Below are positions 29,011-38,161 of a stretch of 64,000 nt of DNA, one piece after another. This stretch comes from Trichomonas vaginalis G3 (taxonomy: Eukaryota > Parabasalia > Trichomonadida > Trichomonadidae). A program made the translations under genes and the position numbers. The stretch covers positions 24,099,411-24,163,410 of the forward strand of contig NC_067203.1 in assembly GCF_026262505.1 (NCBI RefSeq), written 5' to 3'. The notes under the pieces are model-generated. The model was not told the DNA's origin and made no database searches. It saw only the letters and a list, made by a program, of their open reading frames with translations. Each line of letters opens with the position of its first letter. Position 1 is the stretch's first letter.

Positions 29011-32000
29011 ATGTATCGGAAGTTGTCTAAGTTAGAACACTCGGAAATAAAACAACTTCTTACAGAAGCTAATATAGATGTTTGCAAAGCATTACGCAAC
29101 AAACAAAAAAGCACTCGCTGACTTCATTAAAGACTATAATGGTGCAATAAGTTATGATAGAATTCATGATCACATTAATAACAAAACATTTCCTTTAAAT
29201 GACGTTGCTATTGACTTATATCATAGACGTTCAGTACCTCATGAAGTAAGAAGAGAAATGTTTGACATAACAAATGCAAACATTGGTCATACTCGTAAAG
29301 CTCTTTCGCATGATGTTCGTCAAGAGATGTTTGACATAACAAATGCAAACATTGGTCATACTCGTAAAGCTCTTTCGCATGATGTTCGTCAAGAGATGTT
29401 TGACATAACAAATGCAAACATTGGTCATACTCGTAAAGCTCTTTCGCATGATGTTCGTCAAGAGATGTTTGACATAACAAATGCGAACGTTGGTGAAACA
29501 AGAAGAAGAGACGACACACTGAAACAACAGAGAAGAGAGATGTTTAAGAGCGCTATAGAACAAGTTCGCAAAGCTAACGATGTCATTCGTTCCATTGACG
29601 ACAAACCAAAAGAAGGTGAGAGATGGTTAAAGAAAGATGAAGAGAATAGGAAGAGAAATGTGAAGTCAGGCAATAGACTCATTGACTTTAACATCGAAGC
29701 TTTAGATGAACCAAACAGAGACTACTTACACAAACATTTCGGTAAGGTTTTCATGAGACTCTTAGAGAAGATTAAAATAAACTCACAACAGAGATGGATG
29801 GTATGTTATAAACTTGGTGGAAAGTATGAATGTTCTACGTTAAACCTCAATAATATTGGAACATTACTACATCAGCTCTTGAAGGAGAACTTTATATCAG
29901 AGATAGAAGCAAATGCTGCAGGTATTGTTGAAATGCACTATGACTTCTTCTTGACAAACATAAAGAATCTTACCGAAATAAAGATGTATGATTTAACAGA
30001 ATATGAAGGCTTAACGATGTCAGATGTAAAGAAAGGCAAACCAAAAAAGAGACCATATAGAGATGAAAGCACACTGACAAATGACCAGAAAGCCATTTTG
30101 GAAGCTCTTAAGCAAACAGGAAACCCAGCACTTATAGAAAGCTTTTGGAAAGATAATGGTGAAAAGAAGTTTTATAAGAAGAGAAGCGGTCAGTTCTGGA
30201 AGTATCTTTGCACATTACCTATAAATCTTGAACGCTACCAAATCTTCAATGAACTGAACAAAAGAACTGCAACACTTATGACAGAAGACAATTGTTTCGT
30301 TATGCTTGCATTCAGGCTGGAGTAGATGGAGAGACTATTGACCACATGAGAGAAGTCATTCGTGTTAGAGACTTTCCTCAAAGTAAAGTACAAGAAATTT
30401 CTGACGCAACAGGTATAGCATTTAATGTTACCATTGGTTATTTCAATGACTCAAGACATAATGAAATAAAGAGATACATACCAAAAGAATGTGAAACTGT
30501 TAGAACTATTGACTTACTTCTTGTTGAAGACCACTACATGCTAAACGAAAGATTACCAATGACAACATATTTCATTCGCAACTATATAGAAATTCTCAAA
30601 GCTTGTGGTGGAATGAACATTGAGAAACAAATGAAGATTTATACAAAGAGAGAAGATAAATATGTAATTCGTTATGATAGAACAACACCGCTATGGGATG
30701 TTATGAAAACATTGTGGGAGTGCAAATATTTCGAACCTATTTCTTATGGAGAACTTTTCACATATACGACTGACTTATATAAACAGAACCTTGCACCATT
30801 TAAAGATTTGACATATGCTCCAAAGTAGTTGTGTACAACTGAAGAAGAAAGCAGAGTCAAAAGAAGTAAATAAAAATAAGTGCAAGTTCATTCCTGAGCA
30901 CGTTTTCTTTGCTGACTTTGAGTGTAGTACCGATGGCTTTCATAAAGCTTTTAACATATGTTACGACAATGAAGATGGTTCAGTGAGTGAAAGCATTTGG
31001 GGTCAGAACTGTGCAACAGAATTTTTGGAGCGACTTCCTGACAAGAGTTTAATATATTTCCATAACCTCAGTTATGATATAAACTTCATCTTAAGACACA
31101 TGACAGAAGTGAAAGGAACTCCCATCATTAAAGGTTCACGAACAATGCAAATAACTGGCTTATATAAAGGAAGGGCAATTATTATAAAAGACTCTTACAG
31201 TGTTTATAAATAAGAAGCTTAAACTATTTCCTGCTATGTTTAACTTACAAACAGGACCGAAAGAAGTATTTCCATACAACTACTACAGCAGTGTTTTGTT
31301 AGCAAATGACAACAGAACTGGTGTCATTTCTGAAGCATGTAAGTTTGTCAAGGATGCAGATACGTTCATGAAGAACATAGATTCCATCAAAGGTTGCAGA
31401 ATAGATGAGAACCACTTCGATTTAGAAAATATAGCTCATTTATTGCAAACAAGATGTAAGAATTTTAAGAGAAGGTTTTGTTAAGTTCCGCAATGACATA
31501 TTGAAAGAATTTGATTTAAACGTTTATGACTACGTTAGTATTTGTTCTATTGCTAACAAATTGTTTGAGAACAGAGTGTACTTCCCGAATGGAAATTTAT
31601 ATGACCTCTCAAATAAACCAAGAGAATTTATTTCGAGATGCATTCAAGGTGGAAGATGTATGTTGTCAGATAACATTAAACAAAAGAGCGAAAAGAAACT
31701 CATTGCTGATTTCGACGCTGTTTCATTATATCCATCCGCTATAGCAAGACTTTATACTTTAGAAGGTATTCCAAAGGTTATGAAGAAAGAAATGTTAAGC
31801 ACAGAGTATCTCATGAGACATTTATTTGATGACGACCAAAAGGAACCCATTGGTGAAAAGTTTATGTCTGGCTTCTTTGTTCTCATTAAGATAACAGAGA
31901 TTGGAATACATAGACACTTTCCTTTAATAGTTTGTGACCCTGAACTAAATCCAGAACTTAATGTTCCCAGAAGTTCAAACACTTGCTGTTTAATGTATGT

Positions 32001-32970
32001 TGACCATATAACATTACAAGACCTCATAAAATATCAAGGTGTCAAATGTGAAGTGTTGCAAGGATACTATTACGATGGAAACAGAGATATTAGAATAAGA
32101 GATGAAGTAAAGAAGTTGTTTGAGTTAAGGTTAAAGTATAAGAAAGAAGGAAATCCTTTGCAAGAAAATATAAAGCTCATTCTGAACAGTATTTATGGCA
32201 AAACTATTCTATCTCCTATTGAGTCAAAAATAACCATAGTAAATGACAAAGATGCTATAAGATATACCATCAGAAACTACAACCATATAGTGAAGTTCGA
32301 AGGTTTGGATGGTTCAGATAAAACTATTTTCAAGCTAACGAAAAGTATTTGCAGACACTTTAACTTCTGTCCACTTGGTGTTAACATTCTGTCTATGTCG
32401 AAGAGAATAATGTGTGAAGTATTCTGTACTGCTGAGGACTTAGGAATGGACATCTTTTATAGCGATACCGACAGTATGCATCTCTACAATGAAGATATCC
32501 CTCGTTTAGCTGAAGAGTTTGAGAAACGTTATGGAAGAGTTCTCATTGGTAAAAACCTTGGTCAATTTCATAGCGACTTTGCAGAAATCACACCTGGAAA
32601 ACAAAGTTTAGCATACAAGTCAATATTTTGTGGAAAGAAGACTTACATAGACTTACTCACGAATGATTTAAATGAAGTTGCATTTCACTGCAGAATGAAA
32701 GGCGTGAAGCAAGATGTTATTGCTTTAACCGCTAATGAAATGTTTCCTGACTCTGTTCAGTGTTTCTATGATGAAGATAAAGGTTTAATGGTTCCGCAAG
32801 GAAAATTTGACAAAGACTCTGAGTTCAGTGTTATGAAGTTATATAAAGCACTTTATGACGGTCAAGAGATTGCATTCGACTTATGTAAGTCTGCTACACC
32901 TGCATTTGAAGAGAAGTTTAACTTTTCTATTCAGACTAAAACAAGCTTTATTCGTAAGTTGAAGTTCTGA
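29011..32970 (+). pseudogene. POLB: Maverick DNA polymerase B, broken by several one-base frameshifts
   Basis: Pieces in order: MYRKLSKLEH from 29011; 23-residue tandem repeats; FRYACIQAGV near 30300; exonuclease motifs DFECSTDG and IYFHNLSYDINFIL near 30930-31090; KEVFPYNYY near 31260; YCKQDVRILREGF at 31441; motif A DFDAVSLYPS, motif B NSIYGK and motif C YSDTDS in the last frame. Frame changes are needed at about 29110 (A run), 30290 (T run), 30828, 31205 and 31437. Total about 1,320 codons, right for Polinton protein-primed polymerases. The junctions lack intron ends, so splicing does not explain them. As read, no full polymerase can be made. Confidence 0.9.
29261..29490 (+). repeat. 69 bp tandem repeat in the POLB N-terminal region
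   Basis: Units begin at 29261, 29330, 29399 and 29468 (period 69 bp, 23 codons), with the core TTTGACATAACAAATGC. The first three are almost identical; the fourth diverges after about 25 bases. In frame with the polymerase, giving MFDITNANIGHTRKALSHDV units. Confidence 0.9.
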
Positions 32971-33016
32971 GGTCATTTATTTTTGTCAGCAATGAGGTCA
33001 TTCGTGATAAAAATAA

Positions 33017-33041
33017 GCCGCTAGCGGCAAGGGCGAAGCCC
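33017..33041. repeat. Two GC-rich mini-hairpins between POLB and the next gene
   Basis: Palindrome GCCGCTAGCGGC (33017-33028) and GGGC-GAA-GCCC (33031-33041). The stretch GGCAAGGGCGAAGCCCATG recurs with one change at 34403-34421 inside a gene. ATGAGGTCATT also occurs three times around here. Confidence 0.8.
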
Positions 33042-33051
33042 ATGAGGTCAT

Positions 33052-33910
33052 TTACAATACTGCGATGGTAGAGTTTAAGAGTTGTGCTTCAATGTAGAGA
33101 CAGTCCTTATGGTCTGGAGGTAGCAAAACAGGTGCTTTATGGTCATGAGTGGAGAACATGTCTATCCAAAACTCACGATTGAAGCCAGTAAGCTTGTAAT
33201 ACTTAGGATTTGGCAGTGGTGAAGTTCTTGTATGACCAATGAACTCATTTTCAACTCCCTTACTTAAGTTTGAATATAATATAGCTTGCTTTCTATCCCA
33301 AATGCCAGGTGTTACAATCTTTGAAAATTCATTTTTCCTCGGAAGCATTGCATAATAATTGAAAACATTTTTGAAGTCATCATTTGGTTCAGAGATTTGA
33401 AATCTTATACGTAATGGATTTTCTTTCTCTTTAGCGACTTCATTGAATGGTGAGAATACAATGAATTGACAGTCATGAGTTCCATCTTCATTTTCATATA
33501 AATTCATAATGAAAGTCTATAAGTTGTGGCCGACTACCTTCTTCCTTCAGTTGTGCAAGAAACTCACGTAAAGGTTGTAAAGTTTGTACTTCAATGTTGA
33601 ACTTTTTCTCGAACATCTCATTAAATGAAATCATACATTGCAACAATGTTGTATCGTCTTTAAAGTATTTGTATATGTGAATGTTTTGGGCGCTTAAAGA
33701 CTGTTCGTCATTTTCTATCTCGACTTGAAGTATAAAGTCAACCTTTCTGAAAGCACGTGTTATATACATAGATGTTATGCCAATGTACTTCTCTTCATTT
33801 ATGTTCACAATCCAGTCTGTTGGAAACTTAAACGTTACTCTGTTCCCCTTTATTTTGACGTCAGGGTTTTCACTACTGAACGCAACAGATAAAGGTATTT
33901 GTCTATACAT
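33052..33910 (-). pseudogene. Minor-capsid candidate, paralog 2, apparently frameshifted
   Basis: Frame 1 (33494-33910, 138 residues, MYRQIPLSVAF..) and frame 2 (33052-33507, 151 residues) overlap by 14 bases in different phases. Joined at about 33500 they give one protein of about 285 residues, the size of the candidate at 16535-17416. They match that protein in order: FPTDWIVNINEEKYIGIT against YPRHWVEYVGGEKAIEIR, then GIWDRKQAIL and PKYYKLTGF against GIWSRENIVI and PKHYSITNF. The shared order on both sides of the break argues for one gene with a one-base shift rather than two genes. Confidence 0.65.
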
Positions 33911-33934
33911 TTAATTCGGATAAAAATAAACCAT

Positions 33935-34195
33935 TTACTCTTTCTTTGCTTCAGCTTCTTTAGCTTTTGCTTCAGCTTCTTCTCTAGCTTTCTTCGCCAG
34001 CAAACGTGGGTTCTTTTGTCTTCCAGCAGCTAATGCAGCAAGTTGTTTTTCACTAAGTTTTCTCTTTGGTCTCTCTGGCTTTTGTTCTTGTTTTTGTTCC
34101 TTCAGTTCGGATAAAATTTGCTCACGAATTTCTTTCTTCAATGCTTCAACATCTATGACCCCTTGGGTCTTGTCCGTAGGGCTTGTCTGAGTCAT
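33935..34195 (-). CDS. Small charged coiled-coil Maverick protein
   Basis: 86 residues from MTQTSPTDK (frame open to 34216). Acidic/basic helix (VEALKKEIREQILSELK), a basic middle (KPERPKRKLSEKQLAALAAG) and an Ala/Lys/Glu tail. Divergent from the gene at 34241 with 45 bp between. Probably a DNA- or capsid-associated small protein, by composition only. Confidence 0.65.
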   Translation of the reverse strand: MTQTSPTDKTQGVIDVEALKKEIREQILSELKEQKQEQKPERPKRKLSEKQLAALAAGRQKNPRLLAKKAREEAEAKAKEAEAKKE

Positions 34196-34240
34196 TTGAC
34201 TGCAGATAAAAAACAAAATTAAAACTTTAACCGATGTAAA

Positions 34241-34665
34241 ATGAGCTTGTCAAAATCAGAGCGAGAGTCTATTATATTAAATGACGCCAGAGGAATACAA
34301 CATCCTTTCTATTACGTAAGTCAGAGTAAAGATGGTAAAATATACGTAAGAAAAAGAAAGGTTCCATTAGCGAATGCAGAAAGCGACAACATTAAGGTGT
34401 ATGGCAAGGGTGAAGCCCATGTTAAGCCTTCTATTCAAACTGAAAAGTCAATAGAACAAGAAGAAAAGAAGCCAGATGTACTTTCAATAACGAACCAAGA
34501 GCTTATTGCAAAGTTTGTGAATTTCATTGAAAAAAAACCGAGTCAAAGAACCCTGACCCGCCAGTGAAAGAAGTTGAGACAAAAGAGAATGTACAGTTCA
34601 TTGAAAATGTCAAGAAACAACTTCCACCACGAATGCCAAGAAGAAGAGTGAGAATAATGAAGTAA
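34241..34665 (+). pseudogene. Small Maverick protein, frameshifted in an A8 run
   Basis: The first frame ends at 34567 after 108 codons. From the A8 run at about 34530 another frame continues KTESKNPDPPVKEVETKENV and ends RRRVRIMK at 34665, a sensible Pro/Lys-rich and then basic tail. Slippage in the run or a sequencing error explains it; intended length about 141. The N-terminal motif FYYVSQSKDGKIYVRKRKVP resembles FYIHTMKDGRVQFRKIKQP in the gene at 36787-37023. A near copy of the 33017-33041 hairpin encodes GKGEAHV. Confidence 0.65.
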
Positions 34666-34692
34666 ATAGATATTTTTATCCGAAGTAAATAC

Positions 34693-36267
34693 ATGCAGAA
34701 CGAACAGTTAAACGAATTTACTCCAGCAGAGCATATTCATCAGATTCGCTCATATTTCGATATCATAGACAATGCAGTTCAAATTGGTGACACTAATAGA
34801 AAATATTCTGACGCAAAGATTCCATCACAACCTGGAACTGCTAAAGATAACACATGGGTAACATTCAATCTCTCACCTCCTGGTGAAAATATGTTGGACC
34901 TTTACAATACATTCATTACGTATAAAATGGAAGGTCAATTTATTGTAGATAAAGAAATTGGTTCAGGTTCCAATAAAACAAACCCACCAGGATTTTGGAT
35001 TGGTTTCGATGACGCTTTCTATGCAGTTGCTGGATATCAAATCCTTGCAAATGGTCGTATCGTATATTCTCAAGACAACGCAAGAGAAGAAGCATATATA
35101 ACTTCAAACTCACAAACTACCGAACAAATAAAGAAAGTAGATGTTTTCTCAAAGACTCGACATGAAGATGTATGGAGTCATTCGGGAACATGCAGAACAG
35201 GACAAATTGTTAGTGGTCCAATTACAGCAGGAAAATCATTTGATTTTAAGCTTCGTTTAAGAATTCCTGTTAGAAGATTCCTTCCATTAGAAGCTATTCG
35301 ATTTATTCCAGCTTTTGCAGGAAACATTCAGCTTAAAGTAAAGTTCAGTAGCGACGCCTTACAATGCACATCTATATCTGTAAATGATATCATTGCTTTC
35401 AATCCAACTCTTAAAGTTGCATTTGCTTCAGATTCAAATCCACCGACAAATAAATTTGTTCCATGGAATGAACCATTCACTATGATAACGAAGGCAGTAG
35501 AAGCTAGTGGAACAGTTACTATTACAACTGTAACCCAGCAACTATTTCGAACAAAGATGGATTTTAATGAATGTTTCATTCATCCAAAGTCATTCTCTTT
35601 AGACCCTAACATTTATACAGAACTTGTAGAACATTATACAAACGAGGCTTTATGTTTTCCTGTTAAAGTTATGGATTGGATTCCTATGGACGGTTCATTC
35701 TCAAAGAATACAGATAGTTCAAGTGCAACATTTACAGCAGCTTATACGCCTATTAATGTTAAAAGTATTTGGGCACTATTTAGAAAGAAAGACAACTATT
35801 ATGTTAATTTTGAGAACCCTAAGTTTAAATATCTTCAGCTTTCCATGGGAGCTTATGGAAATATGCCTGCAGAACCCGAAAAATCATATGGACCTGTATT
35901 TTATGAAATGGTTGCGAACGCTTGCAATACAAACAATGATATGATAGGATTTAATGAAGATGTTATGAGGTCATTGGTGGATGATGGTAGTGTGGAACAT
36001 AAATGGGATAGTTATGACAACACACATTTCTTATGTGGTTTTCCAACAGAAGTGGACTTTTGCTTCCAGCAAGGTCAAACATCTACTGCTCCAATAACAT
36101 ACAAATTGTCTGTTAAAGGACCTATTGAACTAGCAACTGAAAATGTACCAAAGCCACTTATTGGATTTATGAGGGATTGTTGCTTTGCCATTCAGGTGCG
36201 TGCTAATGGAATCCCCATAATAAGATTAGATGACTATAACTTAGCTACGGACGACAGTGAGGAATAA
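34693..36267 (+). CDS. Probable major capsid protein (double jelly-roll type)
   Basis: 524 residues, largest intact structural-type gene, beta-rich throughout. FDFKLRLRIPVRRFLPLEAIR followed by a Pro/Gly turn and NIQLKVKF is the kind of strand-turn pattern seen in Polinton and adeno/NCLDV-type capsid proteins; an EDVWSHSG loop precedes it. Located next to the small virion-like proteins, as expected. In the capsid, pseudo-hexameric trimers would form the shell. No stop or shift. Assignment rests on size, context and general pattern; a structural search would settle it. Confidence 0.7.
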   Translation: MQNEQLNEFTPAEHIHQIRSYFDIIDNAVQIGDTNRKYSDAKIPSQPGTAKDNTWVTFNLSPPGENMLDLYNTFITYKMEGQFIVDKEIGSGSNKTNPPGFWIGFDDAFYAVAGYQILANGRIVYSQDNAREEAYITSNSQTTEQIKKVDVFSKTRHEDVWSHSGTCRTGQIVSGPITAGKSFDFKLRLRIPVRRFLPLEAIRFIPAFAGNIQLKVKFSSDALQCTSISVNDIIAFNPTLKVAFASDSNPPTNKFVPWNEPFTMITKAVEASGTVTITTVTQQLFRTKMDFNECFIHPKSFSLDPNIYTELVEHYTNEALCFPVKVMDWIPMDGSFSKNTDSSSATFTAAYTPINVKSIWALFRKKDNYYVNFENPKFKYLQLSMGAYGNMPAEPEKSYGPVFYEMVANACNTNNDMIGFNEDVMRSLVDDGSVEHKWDSYDNTHFLCGFPTEVDFCFQQGQTSTAPITYKLSVKGPIELATENVPKPLIGFMRDCCFAIQVRANGIPIIRLDDYNLATDDSEE

Positions 36268-36297
36268 AGGATGAACGTTTATTTTTAAAGCTTATAA

Positions 36298-36738
36298 ATG
36301 AGTTCTTCATCAAGCTCTCGTGAACCTTCACCATCTATGAAACAAACTTTACCAAACGATTATGGAGCACCTATTGAATATTTCTTACGAGCTGCACAAT
36401 GGCAAAGAGCAGTTTCACCAAGGTTAGGTGTTCCACCAGCTCCTGCCAAAAATAGCATTTGGTCAAGTCCTTATATAAGATATGGTCTCCCACTAGGTTT
36501 GCTAGCTACAGCAGGAGCAGTAATGATGTTGAAAAGAAATAAAGCAAATGTTGTAAATAATACTGAAGTAGCTGAAGTTAAACAAACTCCGACACCTTCA
36601 CAAGCAAAACCTTCAATGACTCCTGAACCTATGGAAGTACAAACTCCTGTTCAAAAGTCAACTCCTAAACCGACTCCAACATTTAAACCAAAACCTACTC
36701 CTCAAATAAATCGTAAAACTCCTGCGTTTCCTTACTGA
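36298..36738 (+). CDS. Small single-pass membrane protein with Pro-rich tail
   Basis: 146 residues. Ser-rich start, a hydrophobic segment at about residues 62-80 (YGLPLGLLATAGAVMML), basic KRNK after it, then a Pro/Thr/Lys-rich tail of 60 residues (TPKPTPTFKPKP). Starts 30 bp after the capsid gene, preceded by AACGTTTATTTTTA. Looks like a virion membrane or minor structural protein. Confidence 0.7.
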   Translation: MSSSSSSREPSPSMKQTLPNDYGAPIEYFLRAAQWQRAVSPRLGVPPAPAKNSIWSSPYIRYGLPLGLLATAGAVMMLKRNKANVVNNTEVAEVKQTPTPSQAKPSMTPEPMEVQTPVQKSTPKPTPTFKPKPTPQINRKTPAFPY

Positions 36739-36786
36739 AAAAATAACGTTATTTTTATTTAATATTAAAATTTTTATTTGATTGAA

Positions 36787-37023
36787 ATGACGACTAAAGT
36801 CACTGAAGCAATGAAACAAAAGTTTTTGGTAGAATACATTAAATCAGGAACTATTCCGGAAGGTTTTTACATTCATACTATGAAGGATGGTAGAGTTCAG
36901 TTTAGAAAGATAAAGCAACCATTAGATAGAGAAGGTATATTAAGGAAGATTAAACTTCATGAGGACAACATTGCTGAACTTAGGAAGAAGTTAGAAGAGT
37001 TGGAGAAAGGAAGAGAGTTATAA
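36787..37023 (+). CDS. Small coiled-coil Maverick protein
   Basis: 78 residues from MTTKVTEAMK (an in-frame ATT/ATG-like start at 36778 would add three residues). First half carries FYIHTMKDGRVQFRKIKQP, shared with the gene at 34241; second half is a coiled coil (KIKLHEDNIAELRKKLEELE). Its last codons and stop lie in the terminal repeat, where the same bases are read in another frame by the gene at 15797-16027 at the other end. Confidence 0.7.
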   Translation: MTTKVTEAMKQKFLVEYIKSGTIPEGFYIHTMKDGRVQFRKIKQPLDREGILRKIKLHEDNIAELRKKLEELEKGREL

Positions 37024-37039
37024 AGTAATGAATTCAATA

Positions 37040-37087
37040 GGGTGAAAAAACAGGTGAAAAAAGAGGTGAGATCTCACCGCTTCACCT
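37040..37087. repeat. 48 bp palindromic repeat, copy 6 (inverted)
   Basis: Mirror image of copy 1 in the other terminal repeat, including its GCGGTGAGATCTCACC-type variant with CCGC in place of CCTC. Confidence 0.9.
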
Positions 37088-37187
37088 AAATTTATTTTTG
37101 CGCTATGTTTTCATACGTGTGGGAGTGGTGATATCATTAATTTTTAAGTTTATTTTTTATTTTATTTTTAAGTTTATTTTTATATAA

Positions 37188-37508
37188 ATGACGAAAACTA
37201 TTGAGATAACAAACTACAACGGTCATGAGTTCAAGAATTTGTTCTTCGTTCCTCGTGAAAATACATTCTATCAGATACGAGGGAGAAAGGGTAAAGTTAG
37301 TTTGAGCGTTTATGACTACAAGCATAATGGAAAGTTTATACAAGCATACGATACAAACGGTAAACGTGTTTCATTAGCTTTGTCAAAACTTACAGGTATA
37401 AACTATGACAGTGATTTTGACCTATATGAAGAAGAAAGTGAGTCAGAAGATTATGAGCTGTTATGTGAAGCACAGCAATGGGAAGCGCTGCAATACTTTT
37501 GTAAGTGA
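37188..37508 (+). CDS. Small conserved Maverick protein encoded inside the terminal repeat (right copy)
   Basis: 106 residues, same product as 15317-15637, reading outward towards the element end. Upstream lies a run of AAGTTTATTTTTTATTTTA-like sequence within the repeat. Acidic tail EEESESEDYE; no known domain. Confidence 0.75.
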   Translation: MTKTIEITNYNGHEFKNLFFVPRENTFYQIRGRKGKVSLSVYDYKHNGKFIQAYDTNGKRVSLALSKLTGINYDSDFDLYEEESESEDYELLCEAQQWEALQYFCK

Positions 37509-37712
37509 GAACGTTTATTTTTACAGTAGTGAAGTCGTTTGTGAAAACATTAGTGAGGTGAAGTGGTTGGTGGCTTTGTAAATATTTAAGGTTAAGTTAG
37601 TGTTGTCGTTGTGTTGTAAAATATACGTTAACGGTTTCGTAAAGTGTCAAATTCACATATCAGGGGTAAGGAGACGCGCAGTGCCTCAGTACCCATGATA
37701 TGTATACTAACT

Positions 37713-38161
37713 CCATTTCCTAATTGATGAATATTAGAAACTTTCAAATTAGTGCAATATGCAAAAGCATTCTCTCCAATCTTAGTTGAACTTGAAATTT
37801 CAATAGATTCAAGTGTAGAATACGAAAATGCCTCTTTTTTGATATTTTCTACATTATTTCCGATGATAACTGTTTTGATATTTTGATTATGACTAAAGTA
37901 ATACTCTGGAATATCGCAAGTTATATCACATTCAAATGATTTTACCATTTGAATACCAATAAAGGCTGGAAAATCAGTTATCGATGACCCTTCAAGCCTT
38001 ATTGTATCTATGTTTTCGTTTTGCATTCGAGTTAGAAGTTCTTCAGAATTAACGAAATCTGAATTATCATTTAAAATCATTTTTGTACCTGTAATTGTAA
38101 CTTGACTCTCTATAGTTACAGTTTTCTTTAGTAAATGCTTGGTGATAATACAGGAAAACAT
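37713..38161 (-). pseudogene. BspA-like subtype-2 gene, N-terminal part, interrupted by Maverick
   Basis: Starts MFSCIITKHLLK at 38161 and follows the paralog at 7083 (MLSSFIFKSFLHK) through the N-terminal repeats to HQLGNG, where the Maverick target duplication begins (37713-37717). Continues at 15112 on the same strand. About 149 codons here. The host reading frame rejoins exactly on removing the element and one duplication copy, so it was inserted into an open gene. Confidence 0.88.

Larger units (their letters stand above)
15113..37712. mobile_element. Maverick/Polinton (self-synthesizing DNA transposon / virus-like element), 22,600 bp
   Basis: Bounded by 706 bp terminal inverted repeats starting AGTTAGTATAC and flanked by the 5 bp duplication CCATT (15108-15112 and 37713-37717). 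It carries the hallmark set: POLB (29011-32970), retroviral-type integrase (23471-24556), FtsK/A32-like ATPase (17433-18320) and capsid-type proteins (34693-36267 and the minor candidates). In this family the integrase inserts the linear DNA, the polymerase replicates it and the capsid genes suggest a virion stage. The terminal repeats are identical over the parts compared, implying recent insertion, but several genes are shifted out of frame, so autonomous activity is doubtful unless those are sequence errors. No adenovirus-type cysteine protease was recognised. Confidence 0.95.
37007..37712. repeat. Maverick right terminal inverted repeat
   Basis: 706 bp, reverse complement of 15113-15818; outer end GTATACTAACT followed by CCATT. 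Confidence 0.95.

Noticed and set aside
29261-29490. CRISPR-like array
   Set aside because: The 69 bp units are contiguous with no spacers and are in frame with a protein; the organism is eukaryotic.
29208-29694. Antisense frames with repeated LLCQTSLDEHHAK or CYVKHLLTN units
   Set aside because: Shadows of the 69 bp tandem repeat in POLB; the sense frame carries the polymerase.
30290-31500. Introns in POLB
   Set aside because: The breaks need single-base shifts, pieces overlap, and no GT..AG or trichomonad-type splice motif is seen.
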